64,000 nt of DNA from Bacteroides fragilis NCTC 9343 (GTDB lineage: Bacteria; Bacteroidota; Bacteroidia; Bacteroidales; Bacteroidaceae): NCBI RefSeq assembly GCF_000025985.1, contig NC_003228.3, positions 372,001 to 436,000 on the forward strand, in the 5' to 3' direction. The position numbers were made by a program, and so were the translations under genes. Shown here one piece after another: positions 36,099 through 45,100 of the stretch (within the stretch, counting starts at the first letter, position 1; each line of letters starts with the position of its first letter). The notes under the pieces were generated by a model that was not told the origin of the DNA, ran no database searches, and saw nothing but the letters and a program-made list of their open reading frames with translations.

Positions 36099-38399
36099 TC
36101 AATGCAGCGTAAACCGTGCTGTTTTCACATTCCGGCTATCCGGGCCTATCATCACGTCGAAATCGCCCGGCTCAGCTACAAACTTCAAGTCGGCATTGTA
36201 AAACTTCAACATTTCCGGAGCTATTGTAAAGCGGACGGTTCTTGATTCATTCGGTTGCAGATAGATCTTTTCAAATCCTTTCAGTTCCTTGACCGGACGG
36301 GTGACACTGCCCACCAAGTCACGGATGTAGAGTTGCACCACTTCACTGCCGGCACGGTCTCCGGTATTAGTTACGGTGACGGAGGCTACCAGTTCATTGT
36401 CCATTCCGATGGACGAACGGTTCAATGTGATGTCACTGAATCGGAAGGTCGTATACGACAGTCCGTATCCGAACGGATAGAGAGCATCATTGTCCACGTC
36501 AAGATAGTTGCTGCGGAATTTCTCGAACCATTTGCCTTCTTTCAGCGGTCGTCCGGTATTCTTGTGTGCATAATAAAGTGGGATCTGTCCTACACTTTTC
36601 GGGAAAGTCATGGTCAGTTTTCCGCCCGGGTTGACTGCACCGAACAATACGTCTCCGATAGCCGGACCGGCTTCCGAACCCCCGAACCATACGTTCAGGA
36701 TGGCAGGGACATGCTCCTGTTCCCAATTGAGTACCAGCGGACGTCCCGTAAACAGTACGAGAACTACGGGCTTTCCTGTTTTCAGCAAAGCCTCCAGCAG
36801 AGTGTGCTGTACATCCGGCAGATTGAGGTTGGTGCGGCTGCTGCTTTCACCGCTCATCTCCGACGATTCACCCAATGCGGCAACAATCACGTCCGCTTGT
36901 GAAGCTATTTTCAGCGCTTCGTCCAGCAGTTGTTGATCGGTGCGGTTGTCGCGGTTCAGCGAACGGCCGAACATGGTTGCCCTCTCTTCATAAGCAGCAT
37001 CACCGATCAGGTTACTGCCTTTGGCATAAAGTATTTTTCCCTGATTGCCCACCCATTCGGTCAAACCTTCTACCAGAGAAGGACTTTTGTCCAGTACGGC
37101 AGCTACGCTCCATGTGCCCGGCATATTCGAACGGGTGTTGGCCAAAGGGCCGATCACTGCAATAGTACCGGTAGGAGAGAGAGGAAGTACAGGTGCGAGG
37201 GTAGGTGAAAGTCCTTCATTTTTCAGTAGCACGAAGCTTTCTCCCGCAATTTTCCGGGCTGCGGCACGGTGCTCTTTTGTGAAGATGTCACGTGCCGGAC
37301 GTTTCAGGTCGCAGTATTTATAGGGATTGTCAAACAACCCCAGTTTGTATTTGGCTTCCAGGATACGGCGACAAGCTGTGTTGACTGTTTCGACCGATAC
37401 TTTGCCTTCTTCGACAGACTTCTTCAATGTACCGATGAAGCCTTCACTGACCATGTCCATATCTACTCCGGCATTGATGGCCCGTGCCGACACGGTTTGC
37501 AGGTCGCCGATTCCGTGTTCTATCATTTCGGAGATTCCGGTGAAGTCTGTTACCACGAAACCATTAAATCCCCATGCACCGCGCAACACATCGGTCATCA
37601 GCCATTTATTGGCTGTTGCCGGCACACCTTCCACTTCGTTGAAAGAAGCCATTACACTACCTGCTCCGGCTTCTACACCGGCCTGATAGGGGAGCATATA
37701 ATCGTTGAACATCCGTTGGCGGCTCATGTCTACGGTGTTATAATCCCGTCCTGCCTCGGCTGCCCCATACAGAGCAAAGTGCTTGATGCAGGCCATGATT
37801 TCATCATTGCGACTCATATCTTTTCCCTGGTATCCACGCACCATGGCCCGGGCTATCAGTGCACCGAGGAAGGGATCTTCGCCCGAACCTTCGGATACCC
37901 GTCCCCAGCGTGGATCGCGACTGATATCTACCATCGGACTAAAGGTCCACGAAATGCCGTCGGCACTGGCTTCAACGGCGGCGATGCGTGCCGATTCTTC
38001 GATAGCCGGAATGTCCCATGTACACGAAAGTCCCAAGGGGATAGGGAAAATGGTCTCGTATCCGTGAATTACGTCCATCCCAAAGAGCAGAGGGATACCC
38101 AGCCGGGAGTTCTCTACGGCCAGATGCTGTACGTCACGAATTTTATCCACCCCTTTCAGGTTGAACAATCCGCCTACTTCACCTCGCTTTATCTTGGTGG
38201 CGATGTCGCTGCTTTTAGCTTGTCCGGTGGTGATTTCACCAGTTACCGGTAGGTTAAGCTGACCTATTTTCTCTTCCAGGGTCATCCGTTTCAGCAGATT
38301 GTCGAGGAAACGGTCCATATCCTGAGGAGGTTTTTGCGCTTGCAGCCCCAACGGGAGTAAAAGTGCAAGCAGAATGAGTAAAGAATATTTCTTGTTCAT
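36099..38399 (-). CDS. Beta-glucosidase, GH3 family (PUL B)
   Basis: 766 residues with a signal peptide (about 1-21). Domains in order are a TIM-barrel (about 30-390), the alpha/beta sandwich (about 400-620) and a fibronectin-III-like C-terminal domain (about 660-750). GH3 marks are PLLFGMDVIHGYETIFPIPL, SEGSGEDPFLGALIARAMVRG, IKHFALYGAAEAGRDYN and the nucleophile Asp in GFNGFVVTDFTGISEM. The usual SDW is TDF here. The C-terminal DALYPFGYGLSYTTF is typical. In a GH144 locus it should release glucose from beta-1,2-gluco-oligosaccharides. The gene is bracketed by palindromic repeat copies 3 and 4. Confidence 0.92.
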   Translation of the reverse strand: MNKKYSLLILLALLLPLGLQAQKPPQDMDRFLDNLLKRMTLEEKIGQLNLPVTGEITTGQAKSSDIATKIKRGEVGGLFNLKGVDKIRDVQHLAVENSRLGIPLLFGMDVIHGYETIFPIPLGLSCTWDIPAIEESARIAAVEASADGISWTFSPMVDISRDPRWGRVSEGSGEDPFLGALIARAMVRGYQGKDMSRNDEIMACIKHFALYGAAEAGRDYNTVDMSRQRMFNDYMLPYQAGVEAGAGSVMASFNEVEGVPATANKWLMTDVLRGAWGFNGFVVTDFTGISEMIEHGIGDLQTVSARAINAGVDMDMVSEGFIGTLKKSVEEGKVSVETVNTACRRILEAKYKLGLFDNPYKYCDLKRPARDIFTKEHRAAARKIAGESFVLLKNEGLSPTLAPVLPLSPTGTIAVIGPLANTRSNMPGTWSVAAVLDKSPSLVEGLTEWVGNQGKILYAKGSNLIGDAAYEERATMFGRSLNRDNRTDQQLLDEALKIASQADVIVAALGESSEMSGESSSRTNLNLPDVQHTLLEALLKTGKPVVLVLFTGRPLVLNWEQEHVPAILNVWFGGSEAGPAIGDVLFGAVNPGGKLTMTFPKSVGQIPLYYAHKNTGRPLKEGKWFEKFRSNYLDVDNDALYPFGYGLSYTTFRFSDITLNRSSIGMDNELVASVTVTNTGDRAGSEVVQLYIRDLVGSVTRPVKELKGFEKIYLQPNESRTVRFTIAPEMLKFYNADLKFVAEPGDFDVMIGPDSRNVKTARFTLH

Positions 38400-38419
38400 A
38401 ACTGTATATGTTTTTTTAC

Positions 38420-38496
38420 TTCACCACAGAGGGCACAGAGTTTTAATCTCTACGGGATATATAAATCTCTGTGGGACTCTGTGTTACTCTGTGGTG
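38420..38496. repeat. Intergenic palindromic repeat, copy 4
   Basis: TTCACCACAGAG (38420-38431) pairs with CTCTGTGGTG (38487-38496). It ends only 5 bp from the SusD stop codon, filling the whole gap between SusD and GH3. Confidence 0.75.
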
Positions 38497-38501
38497 TGCT
38501 C

Positions 38502-40022
38502 TTAATAATCCGGGTTCTGTACCAGTACGCCTTTTGATTTATCTATTTCGTCCTGCGGAAGCGGTAGCAAGGCATTCTTGGGTTGATAACCCGTTTTGCC
38601 TGCAGCATGGAGCACTTGCGAAGCGATGCCCCAGCGTACCAGGTCGTAGAAACGTCCCGATTCCAGTCCCAGTTCTACCCGTCGTTCGTGGCGGATGGCA
38701 TCACGCAGCACGGTCTGATCTAATGAAGTCACTTTAGGCAGAATGTCCGGGTTGTTGCCACGGGCGCGGGCTCGTACCATTTCCAGATAGTTGGAAGCTT
38801 CACCTGTTTTACCCAATTCATTGGCCGACTCGGCAGCCATCAGCACCACGTCACCATAGCGGATAATGCGGATGTTTACCCAAAAGCCGTGCCGGGTAAA
38901 CTCTTCACGGAGTGCCGGGTTGGTATAAGCTTTCTTGTTAAAATAAGTACCGTCGGCCTGAGATACCGGAGACTCTCCATAAGGTTTGTTGGTATTCTCG
39001 GGAGTGATCGGATCAGTATCCGAACGACGGAAGTAAAGCAGCGTAGCATCTTTGCGGGGGTCGCCCGGTTCGAACGCTTCACCCATCAGCTCGGTACCCA
39101 TGTGCCATCCCCAGCCGAGGTCCCATTGGCCGGAACCGCGTACACCTTGTACTTCGCAGAACTGGCTGCCGATTTTATCGCTTGCGGGCAAAGCGGCAGT
39201 AGATGCGCATTGCAACTCGAATACCGACTCACTGCTGTTCTCGCCTTCATCGGTGAAGATGACATCATAAGGAGTATTCAGATTGTATTGCCCTGAATTC
39301 ATTACATCGGTCGCAGCGGTATACATGTTCTGCCAGTCATTGCGCATCATGTACGTACGGGCATGCAGTGCACGGGCGCTTCCCCAGGTGAGTCGTCCCA
39401 GATAAGCGGACTGCCATTGACGGGGTAAAAGCCCTTCGGCCTGTGTCAGGTCGGAGTCGATCTGTTTGTAAATTTCTTCGGCGGTGGTCTTCGGCACGTT
39501 TGCTTCCGAGGCGTCGTTCACTTTGAAAGTGACCAGTGGCACTTCGCCGAATGCACGAACCAGGTTGAAGTAACAATAAGCACGGAAGAAAAGGGCTTCA
39601 CCCTTGTTACGAAGGTCGTTCTCCTCCGTCAGGTTACCTTTCTCAATCGTCTCTATAACATCGTTACACTGGTAGATGACGGCGTAATTCTGACTCCAGT
39701 AGGCTTTTATCAGTCCGTTGCTGGCGTTGTACTGAAAATCATCGTACATCGCAGCCTGATCGGCCCCGTCACTGGCGGTACTTCCTTTTTCCGAATCTTC
39801 CGAACGGAAATATTCGATGGCAAAGGCGGGGATACCGGCGGTGATGTTATAATTACGCATCATGGTGTAAATGTTGAAGACCTTTCCTTCGGCAAGTGCT
39901 CCGGGATTATCGTCTTCGGTAAACTGTCCCTGTGGGTGACGGTCCAGAAAATCGTTGCAACTGCTGAAGCTCAGAGCCGATACAGCTAATGCAATGGGTA
40001 GAATGTATTTATTTAGTTTCAT
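38502..40022 (-). CDS. SusD/RagB-type glycan-binding lipoprotein (PUL B)
   Basis: 506 residues. The lipobox is in ALSFSSCNDFLDRHPQGQ (Cys near residue 22). SusD marks are GEALFFRAYCYFNLVRAFGEVPLVTF, TWGSARALHARTYMMRNDW, YGDVVLMAAESANELGKT and RHERRVELGLESGRFYDLVRWG. It ends VLVQNPDY, the usual SusD terminus. It lies 11 bp after its SusC partner. Together they should bind and import beta-1,2-glucan oligosaccharides, if the GH144 context is read correctly. Confidence 0.93.
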   Translation of the reverse strand: MKLNKYILPIALAVSALSFSSCNDFLDRHPQGQFTEDDNPGALAEGKVFNIYTMMRNYNITAGIPAFAIEYFRSEDSEKGSTASDGADQAAMYDDFQYNASNGLIKAYWSQNYAVIYQCNDVIETIEKGNLTEENDLRNKGEALFFRAYCYFNLVRAFGEVPLVTFKVNDASEANVPKTTAEEIYKQIDSDLTQAEGLLPRQWQSAYLGRLTWGSARALHARTYMMRNDWQNMYTAATDVMNSGQYNLNTPYDVIFTDEGENSSESVFELQCASTAALPASDKIGSQFCEVQGVRGSGQWDLGWGWHMGTELMGEAFEPGDPRKDATLLYFRRSDTDPITPENTNKPYGESPVSQADGTYFNKKAYTNPALREEFTRHGFWVNIRIIRYGDVVLMAAESANELGKTGEASNYLEMVRARARGNNPDILPKVTSLDQTVLRDAIRHERRVELGLESGRFYDLVRWGIASQVLHAAGKTGYQPKNALLPLPQDEIDKSKGVLVQNPDY

Positions 40023-40033
40023 ACTCTGCTTCG

Positions 40034-43000
40034 TTAAAATGTTAAGTTAATACCAAATGTATAGACTGCCGGTACCGGATATGTCCCGTTGTCCACTCCG
40101 AAAGCAATGGCTGACCCACCGATTTCCGGTGTGTAACCTGTGTTGTGCTTCCATGTCTTCAGGTTCTGTATGTTGACGTAAACCTTCAGGGCCTGCATAC
40201 GTATCTTTGACAGCAAAGTTTTGTCGAAACTGTAGGCCAGTTGCAGGTTACGGATGCGGAAGAAGCTTCCGTCTTCGATGAAGTATTCGGAGTTCTCGCT
40301 GTTGATGGCGTGCTTCGTATTCAGCAGGGGTTGTGTGTTCGAAGTGCCTTCTCCGTGCCAGCGGTCGAGACGTTGTTCCATATAGTTGAACTGCGCCCAA
40401 TTATAGTTGTCCCACGTACGATAGATCTGGTTGCCGCCTTGTCCCATCATTTCCATGCTGAGTTCCCAGTTCTTGTATGAGAGTCCGAGGCTGATGCCAT
40501 AGGTTACGTCCGGAGTCGGATCACCGATTTTTGTACGGTCGTCCGGTGTGATTTTTCCGTCTCCGTTTACATCGGCAAACTTCAGGTCACCCGGAGTGAC
40601 GGTTGCCAGTGTGTTCACCGGAGAAGCATCGATTTCAGCTTGGTTTTGGTAAACACCGGCTACTTTATAGCCGTAGAAATAACCGATCGGGTAGCCTGCC
40701 ATTGTATAGCTTTGGCTCTTATCGCCTGCGATGATGGAGTATCCATCCTGTACCAGACTTTTCACTTTGTTGCTGATGGTAGTCAGGTTTGCACTGACAG
40801 AGTATCCCCAGTCACCGATCTGATCTCTCCAGGAAGCCATCAGTTCGACACCTTTGTTCTCAATCTCTCCAAGATTGCCGATGCCCGGTACGGTTCCCGA
40901 CAGACCCGGTACGGTGGCGAGCAGGTCCTTGGTATTCTTCTTATAGTACACTCCTTCGAAATGGAAACGGTTACGGAACATATTGGTTTCAAAACCGGTT
41001 TCCCATGCTTCTACTTTCTCCCAACGGAGACGTGGGTTGGGCAGATAAGCCAGTTGGTAGCCCGGATAGATGATAGCCGGTTTGCCGAATACGGCAGCAA
41101 AAGCATTTTCCAACAGAGGTTCTGCCGGATAAGCCTTATCCATATTCTGGTTTCCCAGTGTACCCCACGAACCTTTCAGTTTCAACATGTCCAGCCACGT
41201 GATATCTTTCATAAATTCTTCTTCGGTCATCAACCATCCGGCACCTATGGAGTAGAAATTCTGCCACTGGTTGCCGGTATATGCGAAAGCTGAAGAACCG
41301 TCGCGGCGGAACGAACCGTTGAACAGATATTTACCTTTATAGTTGTAGATGATACGTGCCAGCATAGATACGGTGGTGCGCTCCCATTGTGTACTTCCGT
41401 TGGTGGCGGTAGCCAGGTCGCCGATGCTGACGAACCATTTATCGGGATTGTTCGGAATCACCAGTCCGATGCCCTGTCCGCGGGAAGCATCCAGTCCGCT
41501 GAGCGAATTATAATAGGTTGTGAAGCCGGCGGTGGCAGTCAGGTTATGTGTACCGTCGGCAAAACTGTTTTGGTAAGTCAACAGATAGTCACTCTGAACC
41601 TTGGTTTCGTTTTGCTTGTTCTGGCTCACTTCTGTTTTTCCGTTTCCGAGCGTAGCAACGTTCCCGGCCACGGTTGCGTCATATACCTTGATAATCGGTT
41701 TGTAAGTCCGGCTGTCATTGGTGGCATAGTCCATAGAGAACATTGCCTTAAAAGTGAAGTGTTTCAGGAAATCTACTTCACCATAGATGCTTCCAGATGC
41801 CCGGTAATTGACCGCGCGGGTGGTGTTGGCACGCAGATTGACGTCTACCATCGGATTGTTCATCTGTGCTTTCTGGAATTCCGGCAATGAAGTATATAGT
41901 CCGTATTCTTCGTTATATACCGGAGCCACCGGAGTGGTACGGATAGCGTTCAGAACCGTTTTGCTGTCGGCCGGCAGCATGCGTGCTCCGTTGAATTGGA
42001 AGCCTACTTTGATGTCTTTGGTAATCTTATAATCATTACTTGCATTGATGGTCACTTTGCTGTATTTTTCATGCTTGATGTTTCCCTGTTCGTGAGAGTA
42101 ACCCACGCCGAGATAGAAGCTATGTTTTTCAGAAGCACCTGTGATGCTGACATTGTTGTTTGTAATGAATCCCGTCTGGAAGATCTCGTCTTGCCAGTCC
42201 GTATTCGCATTCCAGTTGCTGAAGTCGAACAGGGCATTTCCCTGGTTTGCCATTTGTTCGTTATAGAGTTCCTTAAACTGGGGTGCATTCACCATTTTGA
42301 TTTTGTCTACTACGCTTTTCCAGCCGAAAGAGGTGTTGATGTTGACCAGCGTCTGTCCCTCTTTGGCACGTTTGGTGGTTACGATAATTACACCGTTGGC
42401 ACCACGCACACCGAATATGGCCAGTGAGGAAGGGTCTTTTAATACTTCCATCGACTCAATGTCTTCCGGATTCAGGAAGTTGATGTTGTCGTTGAACAGT
42501 CCGTCTACAACATACAGTGGTTTGTAACCATTGATGGAGTTCGTACCGCGGATACGTATTTCCGGATCGGCACCGGCTTGTCCGGAGTTGACGATCTGTA
42601 CACCTGCTATCTTTCCTTGGAGGGACGATAACGGGTTGGTTGCCGGTTTGTTGGCTATTTCCGAACCCTTGATGTTGGTGATAGAACCGGTCAGGTCGCG
42701 CTTCTTGGCACTACCGTAACCGATAATTACTGTTTCGGCAAGCATTTGTGAGTCGTCTTTAAGCGTGACATTTATCACAGTTTGCTGCCCCACTTTGATT
42801 TCCTGCTTTTCATATCCTACATACGAGAATACGAGTACATCGTTGGGCGTTACCGAAATGGAGTATTTGCCATCCATATCGGTAACGGCCCCGGTAGAAG
42901 TGCCTTTTACCAGGATAGATGCACCGATCAGGGGCTCGTTAAATGAATCTGTAACAGTACCTGTCACTGTCTTCGTTTGAGCCATGGCCACCGATGTGCT

Positions 43001-43102
43001 CAGTAGCAGGCAAGTCAGGACAAATACACTTTTCAGCCAGGAGGCTCTCTTCTGCCGAAGAAGTCGTAAAGGTTTAGTCTTCATTGCATTAAATTTTACC
43101 AT
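40034..43102 (-). CDS. SusC/RagA-type TonB-dependent transporter (PUL B)
   Basis: About 1022 residues from ATG 43102. A GTG at 43126 and an ATG at 43084 are alternatives; I prefer 43102, while 43084 also gives a normal signal peptide. The signal core SVFVLTCLLLSTSVAMAQ is followed by the carboxypeptidase-like domain (TVTGTVTDSFNEPLIGASIL), the SusC box ETVIIGYGSAKKRDLTGSI, plug motifs (IRIRGTNSINGYKPLYVVDG, EVLKDPSSLAIFGVRGANG) and the barrel, ending AVYTFGINLTF. It starts the PUL B operon. Confidence 0.94.
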   Translation of the reverse strand: MVKFNAMKTKPLRLLRQKRASWLKSVFVLTCLLLSTSVAMAQTKTVTGTVTDSFNEPLIGASILVKGTSTGAVTDMDGKYSISVTPNDVLVFSYVGYEKQEIKVGQQTVINVTLKDDSQMLAETVIIGYGSAKKRDLTGSITNIKGSEIANKPATNPLSSLQGKIAGVQIVNSGQAGADPEIRIRGTNSINGYKPLYVVDGLFNDNINFLNPEDIESMEVLKDPSSLAIFGVRGANGVIIVTTKRAKEGQTLVNINTSFGWKSVVDKIKMVNAPQFKELYNEQMANQGNALFDFSNWNANTDWQDEIFQTGFITNNNVSITGASEKHSFYLGVGYSHEQGNIKHEKYSKVTINASNDYKITKDIKVGFQFNGARMLPADSKTVLNAIRTTPVAPVYNEEYGLYTSLPEFQKAQMNNPMVDVNLRANTTRAVNYRASGSIYGEVDFLKHFTFKAMFSMDYATNDSRTYKPIIKVYDATVAGNVATLGNGKTEVSQNKQNETKVQSDYLLTYQNSFADGTHNLTATAGFTTYYNSLSGLDASRGQGIGLVIPNNPDKWFVSIGDLATATNGSTQWERTTVSMLARIIYNYKGKYLFNGSFRRDGSSAFAYTGNQWQNFYSIGAGWLMTEEEFMKDITWLDMLKLKGSWGTLGNQNMDKAYPAEPLLENAFAAVFGKPAIIYPGYQLAYLPNPRLRWEKVEAWETGFETNMFRNRFHFEGVYYKKNTKDLLATVPGLSGTVPGIGNLGEIENKGVELMASWRDQIGDWGYSVSANLTTISNKVKSLVQDGYSIIAGDKSQSYTMAGYPIGYFYGYKVAGVYQNQAEIDASPVNTLATVTPGDLKFADVNGDGKITPDDRTKIGDPTPDVTYGISLGLSYKNWELSMEMMGQGGNQIYRTWDNYNWAQFNYMEQRLDRWHGEGTSNTQPLLNTKHAINSENSEYFIEDGSFFRIRNLQLAYSFDKTLLSKIRMQALKVYVNIQNLKTWKHNTGYTPEIGGSAIAFGVDNGTYPVPAVYTFGINLTF

Positions 43103-43171
43103 TGTATAACTCTTTTGATTTAACACATCTTCTGCCAGCTCTCTTTCAGATACTCGATAGTTATATCGACG

Positions 43172-43180
43172 GCAAAAGTA
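43172..43180 (-). promoter_or_regulatory. Candidate -7 box for the PUL B SusC operon
   Basis: TACTTTTGC on the minus strand matches TAnnTTTG, 69 bp before the chosen SusC ATG. No -33 TTTG box is visible at the right spacing. Confidence 0.5.
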
Positions 43181-43497
43181 TCCAATGAAACAAATAAAAG
43201 TCGAAAAAGATGTGAACAGATGGAAACTCCCTGCACTTTTAACATATATCGGACTTGGAATCCGACAAATGTAGAAGAAGTTTCTAGTATGATATATTTA
43301 CCTTATGATGGTTGTTGGATTCTATATAATTGTATGGAATTATGTGCTTTAATTAAAGAGCTTTTCGAATTGCATCTATTATCTAATTGTTAATTGTCTA
43401 GGCTGGATAAAATAAACAATGATGCTAGAAAATTTTTTCATGATAGATGGTGTCCAAAATGGCGAAATCTCTATTATCAACTCATAAAAAACTAGTT
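43181..43497. other. Non-coding stretch upstream of PUL B
   Basis: A/T-rich with no intact gene. It contains a small dyad, TCGGA-N7-TCCGA (43249-43265), which might be a regulator site. It also has an open stretch without a start codon (about 43395-43494) that could be gene debris. I see no clear promoter toward the right. Confidence 0.4.
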
Positions 43498-43926
43498 ATG
43501 ATTAAAAGAAACGATTTTACTGACAATGTTAGTTGGGGCACTGTTTGCTTGTGATGATAAGTCCTCGATAATGCTTATACCAGTATTTTCCAACGCCAGT
43601 TGATACCGGAAGAAGTGACTACGCTAGCCAACACTTCCTTTGCGGCGACAAGTGGAAAAGGGGGTACTATCAGCGGTGTGCCCAGCTCTGCACAGTATCT
43701 CTATTTTATGGCTAATATCAAAACAGATGTCGGTCAGGTATTTCCCGCTGTCGAGGGAACGACAAGTGCTGATGCCAGACTACGCCTGAATCGTTTACAA
43801 GGTACAGCGCCCAGTGACTGGACTGCCAATGCTTTCGTAGATTATTGTACGCCTTTGGCTTCCGCATTGAGTTTCTATCCGGATGTAACGATCTCAACAC
43901 CGAGATATCCCCGTATGAGTGAGTAA
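43498..43926 (+). pseudogene. Frameshifted remnant of a small lipoprotein gene
   Basis: An ATG at 43498 opens MIKR, but the hydrophobic signal and lipobox that should follow (ILLTMLVGALFACDDKSS) are in another frame. After CDDKSS a second shift leads into a long open frame: DNAYTSIFQRQLIPEEVTT, then a chain of about 100 residues ending TPRYPRMSE. Read across both shifts it would be a secreted lipoprotein of about 140 residues. I do not recognise the family. The intact-looking 3' part begins at an internal ATA/ATG-like codon near 43600. Sequencing error could explain one shift but hardly both. Confidence 0.55.
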
Positions 43927-44056
43927 TATTCCGTGGCGGCTATCAATACCTTAATAGATTTTTGATAGGAGTTGTATGTTTTATATATAGCTCTTTGAAT
44001 GGACCGGCCATAAATAATTCGCCCGGGTGATATTTCTATCATCCGGGCGAAACCGT

Positions 44057-44350
44057 TTAAATTTTTACTTCGATATTCAGTTTACCGCCAAGCCCCCTTT
44101 CAACTATATCTATCAGGGTTTTCAGGGTCAAGTTACCTCCATCATTCTCTACTTTAGAGATAAACGTACGCTTTTTATTAATGCGCTCGGCCAGTTGTGC
44201 CTGCGTCATTTCTTTCTTCTGACGGGCATTGCGGATTTGAACACCAATGCGCAGTGTTTCCAGCTCACGCTCCAAATTGTCTCGTCTGGGTGTACCTTTT
44301 ACACCGTAAATTTCATCTTTAAATTGATCTAATGTTGTTATATCCATCAT
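44057..44350 (-). CDS. higA: HigA-type XRE antitoxin
   Basis: 97 residues. The C-terminal half is a helix-turn-helix of the XRE/Cro type (VQIRNARQKKEMTQAQLAER, then INKKRTFISKVENDGGNL). The N-terminal part probably contacts the toxin. It begins at an ATG that overlaps the toxin stop by one base (TAATG), with a strong ribosome binding site AAAGGAGG just upstream, unusual for Bacteroides. Toxin-before-antitoxin order and overlap are characteristic of HigBA modules. The protein should neutralise the toxin and repress the promoter. Confidence 0.85.
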   Translation of the reverse strand: MMDITTLDQFKDEIYGVKGTPRRDNLERELETLRIGVQIRNARQKKEMTQAQLAERINKKRTFISKVENDGGNLTLKTLIDIVERGLGGKLNIEVKI

Positions 44351-44634
44351 TACCTCCTTTTTTTATCATCATAATATTGGGCCATCAATCGGACAGCCTT
44401 GTCTATCTCTTTTTTAGGGGTTTTCTGCGTCTTTTTCTGAAAACCGGAAAGCAAAACCACTAATCGTCCCTTATCGAAAAAACAGAAGACACAAAATATA
44501 TCGCTCCCTAAGGTGATACGCATTTCATACAGACCGTCTGTGCTCTCCATGTGTTTAAGATACTTCGTCGGGATACATTCTATATATTCTAAGATTTTAG
44601 TAATCTTGTTTTGTACTTTTGGAGATTGCTCCAT
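44350..44634 (-). CDS. higB: HigB-type RelE/ParE-superfamily toxin (Gp49-like)
   Basis: 94 residues. The fold motifs follow the Gp49/HigB branch of the RelE superfamily: KHMESTDGLYEMRITLGSD, then IFCVFCFFDKGRLVVLLSGF, then the basic tail QKKTQKTPKKEIDKAVRLM. Members cleave mRNA on the ribosome. The Arg and Lys positions around YEMRI and GFQKK are as expected of a functional toxin. It is the first gene of the pair, and a palindrome (44676-44693) lies 42 bp upstream. Confidence 0.85.
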   Translation of the reverse strand: MEQSPKVQNKITKILEYIECIPTKYLKHMESTDGLYEMRITLGSDIFCVFCFFDKGRLVVLLSGFQKKTQKTPKKEIDKAVRLMAQYYDDKKRR

Positions 44635-44675
44635 ATAAAGTACGACTTATGCAAAAGGAGTTCCCTAACCTTCTT

Positions 44676-44693
44676 TACCATTCGACAATGGTA
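44676..44693. promoter_or_regulatory. Candidate HigA operator palindrome
   Basis: TACCATT-CGAC-AATGGTA is a perfect 7-bp dyad upstream of higB, where an XRE antitoxin would autoregulate. Confidence 0.55.
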
Positions 44694-44922
44694 ACGTATA
44701 TATTACATATAAACAAACGAAAAGTTCAGCAATTACAAAGATTTATGATTCAACTACCCTTTCAACCCGGAAGACGAAGGCAAGCGATAGACGTACTTTT
44801 TCCTCTTTTCTCGCACAAAGATAGGCCGCAGACGTTCATCCATCAATGACCGCTACGCTATTTCAGCACAAAATATCCTGCGCTCCTACGTCGTGCGGTA
44901 TTTTCTGCCGAAATTCATTGCC

Positions 44923-45020
44923 GGCTGCCCGTCCGTGTCTTGATGGATGTTTAAGAAAAAAGGAAAAAATGTGTAGGGGCTGCGCTGGTGATACCGGAAA
45001 TTATGTGCACCTTTGTGTGT
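44923..45020. repeat. 98-bp direct repeat, copy A (left of RhuM)
   Basis: From GGCTGCCCGTCCGTGTC to CACCTTTGTGTGT it matches 45997-46095 with about five differences and one single-base indel. It is non-coding in this copy. CACCTTTG near its end is one base off the -7 promoter consensus, so each copy may carry a promoter pointing right. Confidence 0.85.
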
Positions 45021-45100
45021 GATTCCACACCCATATTAATTTCGTAATGGGGCAACAGAGCCGTGAATCACTTGATTACGAAAAAATAATTTTGAAAAAT

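Noticed and set aside
37269..38252. 327-codon open frame antisense to the GH3 gene
   Set aside because: Shadow frame; the GH3 motifs on the opposite strand are complete.
44619..44849. 76-codon frame overlapping the higB promoter and start
   Set aside because: Contains the candidate operator and no protein signal.
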